Shown piece after piece: positions 46,224 through 57,576 of a DNA stretch of 64,000 nt; the first letter of the stretch is position 1; each line of letters begins with the position of its first letter. Where the stretch lies: contig JAPDRN010000088.1 of assembly GCA_030247855.1 (NCBI GenBank), positions 83,891 through 147,890 on the forward strand, in the 5' to 3' direction. The notes under the pieces are model-generated. The model saw nothing but the letters and a program-made list of their open reading frames with translations. It was not told the DNA's origin and ran no database searches. Position numbers and translations under genes: made by a program. Source of the stretch: Knufia peltigerae. Its lineage: Eukaryota > Ascomycota > Eurotiomycetes > Chaetothyriales > Trichomeriaceae.

Positions 46224-46629
46224 GGTCGGGATGCAGACACGGAAGGAGCGACCCAGAGATGAGATTCCGAATTCTGACAGAAGGCACGATGGTGAAGAAG
46301 CACGACCTGATGTTGAGGAGGATTCAGAGTTCAAACTGCGCCAGAATACGAATTCAGCAGGGACCTCGGTGTTTTATTTGAACTGCTATAGAGGGCCGTG
46401 CACTGGTCTGGTCAATGCCCCGGCCTCTGATTAAAACGCGAGCTGGACGCGGGCGCGGACGCGTGCACCACAGCACGCTATTCCCGATTGGCTAAATTGA
46501 ATTCCCAGCCTCGTCACCTGACACCAGCCCCACTAAACCCTGGGAATAGCCAATTATTGATTGTATGAAACAGAATGCCCGCCAACGCCGTCGCTAATGT
46601 ACAATACACTGCCGCCATGCCGCAGATCC
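46224..46629. other. Intergenic: Cdt1 promoter and 3' flank of the dysferlin-domain gene
   Basis: About 400 bp. Holds the MluI-box cluster described separately. No ORF of note. Confidence 0.5.
46436..46464 (-). promoter_or_regulatory. Cluster of MluI cell-cycle box (MCB) motifs upstream of Cdt1
   Basis: Three ACGCG cores fall within 29 bp (46436-46440, 46447-46451 and 46459-46464). The last is a full palindromic ACGCGT. They lie about 215-240 bp upstream of the Cdt1 start. MCB sites are bound by the MBF complex, which drives G1/S genes, including cdt1 in fission yeast. The match of element and gene makes chance less likely. Confidence 0.6.
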
Positions 46630-48267
46630 CTAATCTGAGTCCGGAATGAGCACTTGGTCTGGCCGAAGTCTAGGGGTCGGAGTCGAACTCGAGTCGGCTT
46701 CGACTTGGTCATCCTCGCTATCGTGATCCCTCGCTCGGCCTTTGCCCTTGTCCTGCTTCTTCTTCTCCTCCTCCTTCTCATCTTTATCTTCATCTTTGGC
46801 CTCGGCCGACGCCGTCCTTTGTCCATTCAAGTCTGCCGATGCTGGAATCCCCCTGATCTCTTTGACCGGGTCTTCTTCCACCTTGGGCTTGGGAGCTGGG
46901 GCGTCGAAAATGGTCGCAATCGCCCTCGTCTCCAGGGCGTTGTCGTCGGAGATCTTGAGCACGTGCTTCCGGTCGCTCCAGAATTCAAGGCCACCTATTT
47001 GCGCGTTGGCGGCGTCGACCGCCTTCACCAAGTTGTCAATCCTGCGGCTCTCTTCGTCGCTCTCGGGCCGTTTCTCATCTTCGTGCTTCTGCCGATGCCG
47101 GCGGGCGTGGTCGGTGGTCTTCTTAAGATGGGCCAGCAACTGAGTCCTCGAGTTCTGGAAGACGAGGAATGACATGATGTCGGGTATGTGCTCTCCCAAA
47201 TAGTAAAGTTCGTCGCCGGCTTGGTTGACGAAGTGCTTGACCAAGTCAATCTTCTCCCGATCGACCGCGGCGAGCTTGAGTGCTTTGAGCAGACTGGCGA
47301 TGTCCTTGACGTCCTCGGGAGGCAGCTCCGACGCGGTCGTACTCTGATAGCTCAAAAAACTGGCCGGCCTGGCGGTCTGGGCGGTGCCCTCGACGACACT
47401 CGCGGGGCTCCGGTCACGTTTCGAATGGATCGTGAAGTAGTCGCCGGTAAGATGATGGGCAGCGCCTAGACTCCCCGGCCGAACGCGGAGCCTCCCGTCG
47501 TCCCTCTTGACCCGCTTCCGAAGCCACCTCCTGCGCCTGACGAAGGAATGAAACCAGGGATGTGTACCGTGCCAGGAAAAGTTCTGTCCAAACGAAAACG
47601 AGTATTGCCAACCTTCTTCGTCCACGTCATAACTCATGTCCACGTACCAAGTTTTCCATGCCCATTCCCAGCTCGGATCCGGCACCTGAGCGTTCGTGAT
47701 GTTGACGGGCGAGTCGTGGAAGTCTTTGTTCACCCAGGGTCCTGGGTCAACGGGCAAGAGTGAGGAGTGGGAGTAGAGAGGGATGCCACAGAAGAAAGAA
47801 CCGCGTTGGTTCTCGTAGAGTATGTCAATCTCATGAACTTGGTGCTTGAGCCGCTTCGACTCTAGCCTCCTCTTTTCCACGCTCTTTTGCCCTCGATTGA
47901 CCGACCCGTCGTGTGCAAAGTCCACGGTCTGTGTGGGCTGAGCGTGCTCGCCTTCTTCGACCGGCTCCGACGCCGGCCTTGATCCTTGCGGCTGCGGTTC
48001 ATCCACGCTGGAATGTGTAGCCACGCGGTCTGCCTGCCATTTGGCATATTTTCTCTTGACGAGTTGATCTTTGACCAAGGCTTTGGTGGGAATCTTCGAC
48101 AGTCTGCTGGATTGTGCACTGGCCGAACTTGGTTGAGGTGCATCTTGCTCTGGAGGATCCGCCGCTTCAGTGGCGTCGATCAAGGAGATTTCGTGATCGT
48201 AAGGATCTGCAAAGGCGCCATCGGCGGTTGAGACGCGAGTTGCGAAGTTGGAGACATTGTTGGACAT
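46630..48267 (-). CDS. Dysferlin-domain protein (Mug65/Spo73-like)
   Basis: Single exon, 545 aa. The N-terminal 145 residues are acidic and disordered, with a basic region KALVKDQLVKRKYAKWQADR. A DysF-N-type segment (about 147-205) starts EIDILYENQRG and ends WEWAWKTWYVDM. A DysF-C-type segment (about 219-252) has GWQYSFSF and WHGTHPWFHSFVRRRRWLR. A helical region follows (about 320-440), then a charged Lys/Glu tail. Dysferlin domains occur in fungal peroxins (Pex23/Pex30 family) and in S. pombe Mug65 and Spo73. Lacking obvious membrane segments, this resembles the latter group. A membrane-related role is inferred from the domain only. Confidence 0.8.
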   Translation of the reverse strand: MSNNVSNFATRVSTADGAFADPYDHEISLIDATEAADPPEQDAPQPSSASAQSSRLSKIPTKALVKDQLVKRKYAKWQADRVATHSSVDEPQPQGSRPASEPVEEGEHAQPTQTVDFAHDGSVNRGQKSVEKRRLESKRLKHQVHEIDILYENQRGSFFCGIPLYSHSSLLPVDPGPWVNKDFHDSPVNITNAQVPDPSWEWAWKTWYVDMSYDVDEEGWQYSFSFGQNFSWHGTHPWFHSFVRRRRWLRKRVKRDDGRLRVRPGSLGAAHHLTGDYFTIHSKRDRSPASVVEGTAQTARPASFLSYQSTTASELPPEDVKDIASLLKALKLAAVDREKIDLVKHFVNQAGDELYYLGEHIPDIMSFLVFQNSRTQLLAHLKKTTDHARRHRQKHEDEKRPESDEESRRIDNLVKAVDAANAQIGGLEFWSDRKHVLKISDDNALETRAIATIFDAPAPKPKVEEDPVKEIRGIPASADLNGQRTASAEAKDEDKDEKEEEKKKQDKGKGRARDHDSEDDQVEADSSSTPTPRLRPDQVLIPDSD

Positions 48268-48827
48268 TCCTCGACACCAGACAAGAGACTTTCAACATGG
48301 ACTCGTCACCAAGAAAGGTAGATTGCCGTAACGTGGGGGATATTGAAGGCCGTCAATGGCGATGCAAAGAGGGTGGGAAGCTGAAAAAAAAATGTCGTGG
48401 CCATCTGGCCAGGAAATAGTTGTTGACGTCGTGGAGGCGCAGGGCACAGGCAGGCAAAAGTCAAGATTTTGGCATGAGCTGGCGAGGGTCACCGTAATCC
48501 AATAGGCACTTAAAAAGAGGCACTAGAGGGCCTATCTGGCGCCTAAACGAGTAGTCGTACTCGTACCTCAGGCTCGAGCTCAAGCTCCCCCGCATCGTCA
48601 TCATCATCATCGACCAGCCACAAACGACTCCCAGCAGAGGGCACCAATGATGTCACGGCCACCATGCATGCTCTACAACTTCATCATGCCACACGAACTG
48701 ATTTGTACATTCTCTTTCCTCAAATCTTTCGAACTTGAACATTTGACGCTCTTAACCCTCAATCATTGAGCGATTCACGTCCAGACGACCTCCCTTTCTC
48801 AATCACTTCAACTCCAAATCAACCATC
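48268..48827. other. Intergenic between divergent genes
   Basis: About 560 bp between the dysferlin-domain gene (minus) and the small membrane-anchored gene (plus). A (CAT)n-like microsatellite lies near 48596-48612. No other element recognised. Confidence 0.5.
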
Positions 48828-49324
48828 ATGTCAAGACGAGGACTGACGATTGCCGGACTGGCTCTTGCTGGCGGTGCCGGATACTATCTCTACTCGGCAG
48901 GTGGTGATCCGAAAGTGGCTCAGAAGAACTTGGAAGGTCTGTAGAGTCTGTGAATTCACCGGGGGGCCTGTCACTGATGGTTCTACAGCCGACGCCCATA
49001 AACTCTCGGCCGAAATCAAGCACGATCTCCCCGGCAAAGGAAAGGAGGCAGAGAAGAAAGGAGAAGCTTTTGCATCACAGGCCGGCAGGGAATTCGACAG
49101 AGCTGTGAGTGTGGTGCTTCCGCGGTGGTCGAGTTATTCGCTAACACGCACATCAGTCTGCAGATGCCAAAGCCAGACTTGCCGAAGCCGAAGCCAAAGC
49201 AAAGGAAGTCAGCCAAAAGACAGGCACACAGATCAACAGTGCCATCGACAAGTTTGACAAGACGGTGGAAGACAAGGCGGCCAAGGCAAAGAGCGGGATC
49301 AGCAGCTGGTTCGGTGGAAAGTAA
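48828..49324 (+). CDS. Small membrane-anchored Ala/Lys-rich protein
   Basis: Three exons (48828..48936, 48989..49104, 49157..49324) with 52 bp introns give 130 aa. The N-terminus MSRRGLTIAGLALAGGAGYYLYSAGG is a basic start plus one hydrophobic Gly/Ala segment, which could be a mitochondrial or ER anchor. The rest is an amphipathic helix rich in Ala, Lys and Glu (ADAKARLAEAEAKAKEVSQK), ending in the block SGISSWFGGK. Similar fungal proteins are sometimes annotated as calcofluor white hypersensitive protein, an assignment I cannot confirm. LEA-like behaviour is possible from composition. Confidence 0.75.
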
Positions 49325-50079
49325 TGGTCTAATACCCAGGTCGGTGGTCGGTGTTGGCGCACAGGAGATGATATCGTCTGTACATTGTCTGGAAGTCACA
49401 ACTCAAGTTGAATTCTGATTCCCCATCACTGAATTTGTGTTTCCGATTGCCGGGAATTTCTGAACTCGAGACAGGCCTTCAAATCACGCCGTGCCGAACA
49501 ATATAAAGTCCAAAGTGTCATGCAGGACTGCATCCGCTAGCCGGTCAAGGATTGCAGCCCGTAATGAGCACGAGATGGTCCCTGCTGAAGGTCTTTTGCG
49601 AATGTCTATTGCATTGCCGTTCTCTGACTGCAGGTACCATCGGACCAGCCCATCAAGGGACGGCTCGTTGGGCCATTGTTTCTCTGCGACTGTAGTCTCA
49701 CGAATTCAATATGATGTGATGGGTCTCCCACTGACGTGTCGTGCGTACATATCCACCGCCAAGGAGGGATGGCCTGCTGTAGCGAGTCGGTATTTCCGCT
49801 CAGGTGCACTACCATGCAGCCAAGACGCGTATTGGGACCATGGTAGGACTGGCTTCCGATTGACCCTCCAGCATCAGACTATAGTTCGGGCGAGATACGG
49901 CACCTTGATGCGTTGGCTTCATGGTTTGCATGAACGGTGGATGGACTGTAGCACTGCCACAGCATCGGATCTTTTGTCGTTTGCTCCTGCCCCGGCATCG
50001 AGCATAAAGTCATCCCACTGCTCCGTACCTACTGTAAGAATCCTCGCCGTTCGAACTTTCTAGTTCGTGATTGCCGAAA
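49325..50079. other. Intergenic
   Basis: About 750 bp between two plus-strand genes. One long open stretch (49491-50063) has no domain and no plausible codon bias. Confidence 0.5.
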
Positions 50080-51160
50080 ATGTCCTTCTTTAAGAAAATC
50101 AAAGATGAACTGAAGGAGATGCTGAAAGACGATGATGACAAGGACAAGCAGAAGCAACAGAGCGGAGGACAGTTAGGATGTGAGAATTGACCTTGTCCAT
50201 TCAGCACATCAGGCTCGAGTCCAAGAACTGACAAGCCATCGTGGTGTAGTTGGCTCGTCGGATCAATACCAGCCGCAGCGGGATCTCAACCAAGCACCCA
50301 ACACGTACAGTCAATATCCGCCATACCAGCAAGGTCCGCCGGGACAGAACTCGTACAACTCACCGCCGCCACCGAACGCAGATTATCCTCCGCCACAGAA
50401 CCCTCCCCTGCCCCCGGGGTGGATATCTCAGTTCGACCACAATAGCCAACGGTGGTACTACATCTATCAGCCGACCGGTCAGGTACAGTGGGAATTCCCG
50501 GGCCCTGCTCCAGGTGTGCCGCCTCCTGCTCCTGCTCCCGGGTTCCAACAATCATACGGTCAAGCCATGCCTTCCGTGCCATACATGCCGGGACACAATG
50601 AGAATTCGAAAGGTTACTACACCGGTTCTGTACAACCTGAAAAGAAGGGTTCGGGGATGGGCGGTGTGATCGCCGGAGGTCTGGGCGGTGCCGCGGTGGG
50701 TGCACTCGTGGGACATGCGTTGAACGACTCGGATAGTGATAATGGTGAGTTGCGAGCCTTTCGCAAGCATGCCCTCTCTATTCCATTTTCATTTGACCAT
50801 TCTTTTCATTATCCGTGCTGTCGTAAGTCGAAGTTGTAATGAGCAGGAGATACTAACGACCGGGCGCGTACAGAAGGACGTGCTTCGGCCGCTGGTGCTG
50901 GGTACGATGCCGCCCCCGGTGCATACGGCGCTCCTCCGGGCGTTCCACCAGCATCAGCAGATCCTCCGCTCGAGTTCAATCCAGATCTCTCGTCAAGTCA
51001 ACGTTCGTCGTTGCAGGAGGCACGCGAGAGCCTTGAAGAACAGAGGGCAAAAGTTGCCGAGGATTCGAGTCCGAGTAGCAGCGATATCGAGGACTTGAGG
51101 GAGGCCGAGGAGGAATATGCAAGTGAAGTTGAGAGCGCACAAGAGGAGCTCGAGGACTAG
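50080..51160 (+). CDS. WW-domain protein with a glycine zipper and a coiled-coil tail
   Basis: Three exons (50080..50179, 50250..50744, 50874..51160) give 293 aa; intron 2 (129 bp) has a perfect TACTAAC branch site. The order is a basic/acidic N-terminal helix (MSFFKKIKDELKEMLKDDDD), a Gln/Pro/Tyr-rich stretch, and one WW domain (about residues 87-115, LPPGW...YYIYQPTGQVQWEFP). A Pro-rich linker follows, then a glycine zipper (GGVIAGGLGGAAVGALVG), and finally an acidic coiled coil with SSPSSSDIEDLREAEEEY. WW domains bind Pro-rich peptides, and the glycine zipper suggests membrane insertion or helix packing. No named orthologue recognised. Confidence 0.83.
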
Positions 51161-51347
51161 GACTGATGTCGAAGTAGGCTCTTTGGCTGTGTTGAACTTA
51201 TCGGAGAACGTAGAAACGACATTGCCGACGCTTTTTTGCCAGGGGTTGGAAGCTCATCGTTGTTCATGTGTAGATCTTCGTTTGTGTTCATCCGGATGTC
51301 AACATCGTCGCTGTCAGTCAGCTGGTTGACGCTTTTCTGGAAACACG

Positions 51348-51959
51348 TCATACTGGCTTGCTCATCAGAACTTTCTTCCCATCTTCAAGCCAAGCTTGGA
51401 CTGTCCAGCCCGTTTTTTGCAGGATGGCAAACATCTTGGAGAACGTCTCTGGAAATGTACACACACTGAGCATGTCGACCCCTCTGTTCCGTGCTTGTTG
51501 CTCGAGGCTGGTCACCAGAGAGGCGAAGACACCCCTTCCACGAGACGTGGCGGTAGTTCCGGCGAGCCAGATATGCAATGTCCGAGTCGAGATTTGAGGA
51601 TTTGCCTTTACGTGGGCGAAGATGAATCCCAGCACTTCCTCCTCCAGCTCCGTCTGATCTTTCGAGGCAGAAGAAGAATCGCCGGACATCGGCAGCGGCG
51701 TCGCGTACAAGATGATCGAGTCCGGCTTGGAGAGTCGTCTGTGCCATTCGTCCAAGGAGGAGTGATGAGTCGGCGGTGACGAAGAAGTGTCGAAGATGTA
51801 GTTGGACAGAGACAGGATTGGTCTTATGGCTTCTCCGGACGCGGTCGAGTCTAGCTTGTGTATTGTGAACTTGTCGGCGGATGTCATTTTTGGCCCTGCT
51901 GCTTTTATTCGTACGTGGTTTGAACAATAGGTAGGTATCTTCCAAGGTTCGCTTTCCAT
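51348..51959 (-). CDS. GNAT-family N-acetyltransferase
   Basis: Single exon, up to 203 aa. An internal ATG at 51887 would give 179 aa and lies just before the first clearly ordered residues. The GNAT core is visible: VLGFIFAHVKANPQ (strands 4-5), then LHIWLAGTTATSRGRGVFASLVTSLEQQARNRG. In the latter, SRGRGVF replaces the usual acetyl-CoA-binding RGxGxA/G loop. VDMLSVCTFPETFSKMFAILQKTGW ends the fold. Convergent with the WW-domain gene, with 187 bp between stops. Substrate unknown. Confidence 0.78.
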   Translation of the reverse strand: MESEPWKIPTYCSNHVRIKAAGPKMTSADKFTIHKLDSTASGEAIRPILSLSNYIFDTSSSPPTHHSSLDEWHRRLSKPDSIILYATPLPMSGDSSSASKDQTELEEEVLGFIFAHVKANPQISTRTLHIWLAGTTATSRGRGVFASLVTSLEQQARNRGVDMLSVCTFPETFSKMFAILQKTGWTVQAWLEDGKKVLMSKPV

Positions 51960-53487
51960 TACCCAATCAGGCCTAGCTTACTTACCTTCCTATATATCCT
52001 ATGCAGACAAGACACACAAACCTCTACGACTACTACTACTCCTCCGTAGACACTCCGCAGTTCAAAGATAACCAGCTAGACGGAAATTCTGAAACACCCA
52101 CTGCCTCAGAAACTTCCTCATCCCCTTCTCGGTCTCGGCCTACGGTCGCCAAAGTGTCGGCTGTGTCGACACTGGGGTGGTACGTCCACACTCTCTCATC
52201 GTGGCGAGTCCCTTGATCGGCAATAGCATAAGAAGAAAGCCCATCTACTTCGAAGAGCACGATATGAGAGGACCGTTTCGAAAATCACACCCAAAACAAC
52301 TGCAAAGGCAGACACACATCTTCTGATTCAACAGGTGTCATTAATTATTATGGTATTAGATTACTTCTCATCGAGGAAGCGAGCATTCTCAACGAGCTCG
52401 CTCAGACTCGGCATGCAAACGGAAAGCGGGTGAAGCTGGTCGGCAAGCCCCCCTGACAGTCTGCCTTGTGCTCCATGGCCACCAGGCCAGGGACCCAGGT
52501 CACACTGCCTCTTCTGGCTTCAATGATCCATGAACCCTGCACGAAGCCACGCTGCGTAGGCGCCCACACCCCGGATTTGAAAATCGCCAGCCAATAAAAC
52601 CAGGCTGGGTTGAACATGCATAAAAATGTTGTGCTCAGGGTACAACACGTCCAGGCACGACCACTGCCATCAGGCTTTGTGGCTTAGCCGGGGGACGTAT
52701 CCTGCTGCGCCTCCGCCGTAGCCGCCCGAGTGACTGGGAATGCGCTGGTTTGTGCTTCAATTTTCCTTTTTCTAATCGCCGCATTGGAAAACACCGGCGT
52801 TCAATAACACCCCAATCTTCTCCCTGACAGGGTCCCTTTCCCTCTTGTGAATAATGGTAACAAAGCGAATGGCATATCGGTCATAAACACCATGTCTCGA
52901 TATCTTTTGTACAAAGTTTAGCGAATGTAGTGCGCCGATCCAGACGGTAAGCAGTAGCCGCTGGAAATGGTCGAAAATCAAAGAAAAGTTCCTGCCCAGA
53001 AGAATAAAACGCCTCACATCCTGTCGCTCGCCCCGGCGACAAGACTGCCAAGGATAAGAATGGCATGACGGATCTTGTCCGTACCCAATGCCCGTGTAAC
53101 GGCCCACGATACACCAAAACCTGGTCATGCTGCTGTGCAAGGCTGATTGGTAACTCAGGAATGACAACAAGAAATTGTGTGAAAGAATTGGTGCAGAGAA
53201 GAAAAAAGGGTGAATCTTTGCACCGCGGATTGCAGCTGGCACTCTCTGTTGAGTCGTGTGGTGTAGGAGCCCGCAGGGCGTGACGATAGGTTAGCGAATG
53301 TCGAGTAACGCTGCTGATCCCTCCGTGGTCATTACATCTCCACTTCATATCTATTTGGCAAAGCTTCAAAAAAAGTCGCTCAGATGCAAAGTCCCCAGCC
53401 GTCAAGCATAATCTCGTGTGGGAAGAACGCCGTGCTTATAATGCTGAAACCGAACGAGTGTAAGGTAGGAAAAAACAGGGTAAAACC
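51960..53487. other. Intergenic, no gene recognised
   Basis: About 1.5 kb between two minus-strand genes. ORFs reach 174 codons (52881-53405) but overlap in several frames with no domain and no codon bias. Confidence 0.5.
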
Positions 53488-54816
53488 TCATCTTTCATGG
53501 TTGGAGTAGGCCTCAGTCCAGAGGTTCTGGCTCTCCTCGACCGGGCTCAGTGAGCCGGACGAGACGGAAGATGAGGAACCGATCGTCCACTCATCGCTTT
53601 CAGGATGACTGCCGTCGATACCGGCGAGACCGTAGCCGTAGTCACTTTGTTCCTCGCCAATTTCGACGTAGTCGTAATCCCAACGATATTTCTTGTCGGG
53701 TTGAAGGCGAGGCAAAAACTTGGCTTTTGCGAAGTAGAAGATGACGGCGGCCAGCATGCTGCCGGCGACCAAGTCGACCGCGTAGTGGTGCGACAGATAC
53801 ATGGTGGCCCACCACAGCCACATGGCGTAGAAGGCAAACAGGGGAGTGAGTTGCGGGAAAACATGACTCATAAAGAGTGCTTCCAGGGTCGATGTCGCCG
53901 CGTGGAGAGATGGGAACGCTCCAAAGACCATGGGAGAAGCGGTGAATCCAGACGTGTACATGTCGAATCCAAGCAACGCATCGATCCGCGCCAGACCGGC
54001 TGGGGAGCCTTTCATGGAGTAGTTCGCCGGGGCCAAACCGTACATGTTCTCGTACCACGGCGGGGAACAGGGAAACAGTACTTGTGTGATGACCCCGAAG
54101 AGGTTCATGTATCCGAACGCGAAGCCGAAAACAGGCACCGTGGTGGGTGGTCCATACACAAACATGATGGCCGAGCACACAAAAGGAGCTCCAAAGTGTC
54201 CCAGGCCGTACGGAAACCACGCCAATAGATCCAGGGCTGTGCTTTTATGGGCGGACAGGATGTTGCTGAGGTTTGCGCCATAGAGGATGTTTTCAAGCGC
54301 AGGTAGGACTTTGACCCAGATCGGAGGTCTCCATTCGGCTGGGATGAATCTGGAGGGGGTGTTAGTCTGGAGCAGGAACGGCATTTCGCGAGAGATAGCT
54401 CACCTGCAGGCGTAAAAGAAGATCAGATATGCCGCAATGGGCATAAAGGGTCGGAAGAATTGTCGCGTGATGGGAAATATTAATGAAGTGAGCAAGAGGG
54501 TAGCGACCGCCGTCTTGACCAGAGGGCCCGGCGACTCAATGATACTCAGGGAAAATATGCCGATGAAGGCCAAAAACAACCATTGCGCATCGTAGATGGA
54601 CCATTTGTGATTCTGGAGCGCTCGTAACGTGTCTGCAGGAGAGAAGGATGTCTGGAGATTGGCAAAGGACGAGGCCGGGGACTGGCGGTTGCGTAGCTTC
54701 GACCGCAGCTTGCGCCGCAGTCTATGAGGAACGAGGATCTGGATCGACCGCCATGGTAGCTGGATGTGCTTTTTAGAGAGAGGCGTGTCCTTCCAGGACG
54801 CAAGGGAGGACTGCAT
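53488..54816 (-). CDS. AUR1: Inositol phosphorylceramide synthase catalytic subunit (Aur1)
   Basis: Golgi enzyme that transfers phosphoinositol from phosphatidylinositol to ceramide, essential in fungi and the target of aureobasidin A. Two exons, complement(54404..54816) and complement(53488..54349), are joined by a 54 bp intron (GTGAGC...TCCAG) and give 424 aa, close to the yeast length. The catalytic PAP2-type motifs are GAFPSLHA (His287) and HHYAVD (His326, Asp330). Their spacing (39 and 4) matches the yeast catalytic triad. The conserved ENILYGANLS and FPYGLGHFGAPF blocks are present. The C-terminal tail is acidic and Ser-rich. The frame stays open upstream, so a longer N-terminus is possible. 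Confidence 0.95.
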
Positions 54817-57022
54817 CGCAGCTTGCGATGGCCACGAGCGAGGATCGGTCGGAGCGTCGTCAAAACGTTTCGGTGTGTGGCGGATGGGCGGGTTTTGTTT
54901 TGGCGGCCAGAGACGATGGAAGGACGACGGCGATAGAGGACAAAGGAGAGGCAAGAGGTAGAGGGTGAAGAGAACCTGGGGTCGAGAGGTGATTCCGAGC
55001 AATCCGAAAGGGTAAAGAAAACGAAGAGAGGTCTGAAGGGCTTAGGTGAGCAGTAGAGGGAAGGCGGTGATGGTGGACATGGATGTCGGCGGATAATGCA
55101 TGCAAGATGACCAGGCAATGCCCAAATTGTGCACAGCGAACGGGAGCATGAGAAAGAAAAAAGAGGAGGAAGAGGAGCCGTTGCGGGCATTGTGCCTCAG
55201 CCACTAAGCCAGTGCCGTAGAATTGGCCTCAAGAATCTAGCCTATAGAAGACTAAATCTGGGCTATTAATGGTCCACCGATTAGGCTTCCACACGCTCCC
55301 ACAGGCACCCAGAGGCCCTAAGAGGCTCACCTGCCACGGGCTGGGCCCCCTGGAAACCGAGCATCCATACAGTACTGGATGTCATAGAGCACTGGCATCC
55401 GCTGCCGTGCCGAGCAAAGAAAAAAAAAACTCTTTTCTACCGGACGGATCTTTCGATCTCGACGTCACCTGGGAAGAAGCCGTGGTCAGTGATGCAACTG
55501 TGCAGAAATTCAATAACATTGGCAATAATGGCCGCTGTCGTCTGTGCCGCAATAGCATCATAGAAAACCAGAAACATCGGTAGAGTTGGTTCGTACTCGT
55601 ATCCGTACTCTGTAGATAGTTGTCGGTGAACGGGGGTTTACCTGCAGTCTCGCCCCAGCCTCGTCTCGTTTCGTATCTTGATAGATCACATGGAGGGCGT
55701 GATGATGCCTGAGGATTTTTGCGAATACGAGGCATGGTTGGTGCTTGTCCCCTGGCTTCCTGACGCGAACAGAACTCCCCGTCCCGCCGACTGGTTGGTT
55801 GGTTTAGCGAGCGCTGACTTCTGATTGCGACCAAATTTCCTCTCCGGGTTTGCATGACGGTCATTCATCACATTAATCGGGTAGCATTTAACCATTGTCT
55901 TCCAGTCTGACAGTAAAATTTCTGTTGGAGCACCAAGGTCCAGATGCAAGCCTTTCTCCCTTGCAATGATCCTTCGTTTCACCTTCAATTTCCCCCCTTC
56001 TCTGGTCAAATTAATTTCATTCTTCCCCATCTGAGGGAAATGGTTGATTTCTATCCGTACTCCATCCAGTGCATTATCTCGGAGGGTTCCTGACCCGTTC
56101 CACCACTCGAGTACTTGGATCATTTGGTCGGCAGCTCGGCCTGTGTTGGATGTCCGTGTCTTCCTGTTTGTGTCAAGCACGTGAGGCGCGTCAAGTTTCT
56201 TTTATGGAATTGTATACGCCGAGCTGGGCACGAGTACTCGTAGCCTTGCAAATCGTTACAAGGAGCGCGGTGTGTTTCTGCTTCCGGCCGAGATCGACTC
56301 CGAGCCCAGTCACCGCCCAGACCTGCATGTCCAAGAAGCAAGTCATTATTGACCGCAGCTGAAAATAGCCAACTACTACCGGTACTGCATTATTACTGGC
56401 ACCGTCTTCATGCATGAAAGGCGGCTTTGTCTCGAGCTGGATGGATCGCCTGTCCGTTGACCTTAGTTTGTTGATGCTAACAACCTGTCGACGATCAACC
56501 CCACCAGTGCCTACTGTACGACGGATATGCTCAGGTAATCGGATGATCGGAGAGCACTGACTTCACGAGGCTATGGAAGGAGGATCAGGACCCTGGCGCC
56601 TATAACCCTAATTGGTACATTCCAAACACTTCCCAGCAGAGGAAATGGGGAATTCGCCTCGTCGCCCATGACCTGAATCGGCGAAAATGCCGTAGTCATC
56701 AGTAGAACACATCAACACGAGCTTCTCGAGGAGTCCGTAGAGTACGGTAGAAGACTTTGACCGCAATTCGATCTTTGCTTAGATTTTGGAACAAGCCTTC
56801 TACGTCTTTCATATCAGTCGTAGCACAGCTCTTCAGCATTGCCGCAAATGCGTGCTCAATTATGATGAACTTCAGCAGCTTTATTCCCATAAATTCTGCC
56901 CAACCAGGTCATGCTTTCTCTCCCACGTAATCCTCCGGGCACATGATTTTCTTATTCGTGTCTGAGATCGTGCAGCCTCGACACGCTCTTGAACATTGCC
57001 ATCCCCTCGCTGGTGCCGCGGA
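54817..57022. other. Intergenic, 2.2 kb
   Basis: The first 350 bp are pyrimidine-rich on the minus strand, a likely Aur1 leader and promoter. The remainder shows only short, domain-free ORFs. Confidence 0.5.
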
Positions 57023-57576
57023 TTATCTTGGTGTCGCCGAAGTGGTTCGCGACATATTGGGTTGACTCGAACCATGTCGTGATAACGCCGGCGCGGACGC
57101 TGCGGTGGTTGACGAGCTTGTTCGTGAATATCTAAACCTGGTATGAGCCTTGGGTCACAGATAGAACCGATGGGCCACACTTACGGGTTTCTCTTTTCTA
57201 CACTCGGCGTACCACTTGGTGTCGTGTTCGGCGACTTGTTTCCCTGGCCCCAGCCCAAGCGCGACTGGTACGCCGGCCACGACGAGTTGTTCCAAATCTT
57301 CGTGATCATACTGTGCCAATGTCAACGTTTGTTACTCGTAGCGGCATTCTGAGAGTGATACCTCTGTGCAACGTCTTGTTCGTGTTCGGCGCTCCGCTCC
57401 TTGACACCTACCTTCATACCATCGCGTGTGAAACTGACGTTTTTCCTTTCCAACTTCTTTCTGGTGTGGTGCCCGACATCGTGGGCGATTGAGTATGCAA
57501 CGAAGCCTACTACAGCTACCACAGCGACGACGATGAGGAGAATGATGAAGGAAATTATTTGACTGGCCTGAGCCAT
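57023..57576 (-). CDS. Small single-pass membrane protein, fungal family of unknown function
   Basis: Three exons, complement(57362..57576), complement(57185..57310) and complement(57023..57131), give 149 aa. An N-terminal hydrophobic helix (about residues 6-30) precedes HTRKKLERKNVSFTRDGMKVGVKE, a conserved-looking basic block. After intron 1 comes MITKIWNNSSWPAYQSRLGWG, then a Ser/Thr-rich end. If intron 2 is retained, the protein stops at 114 aa (stop at 57181-57183). All three exons join in phase and both donors are good (GTATCA, GTAAGT). Function not recognised; a role in an internal membrane is inferred from topology only. Confidence 0.65.
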
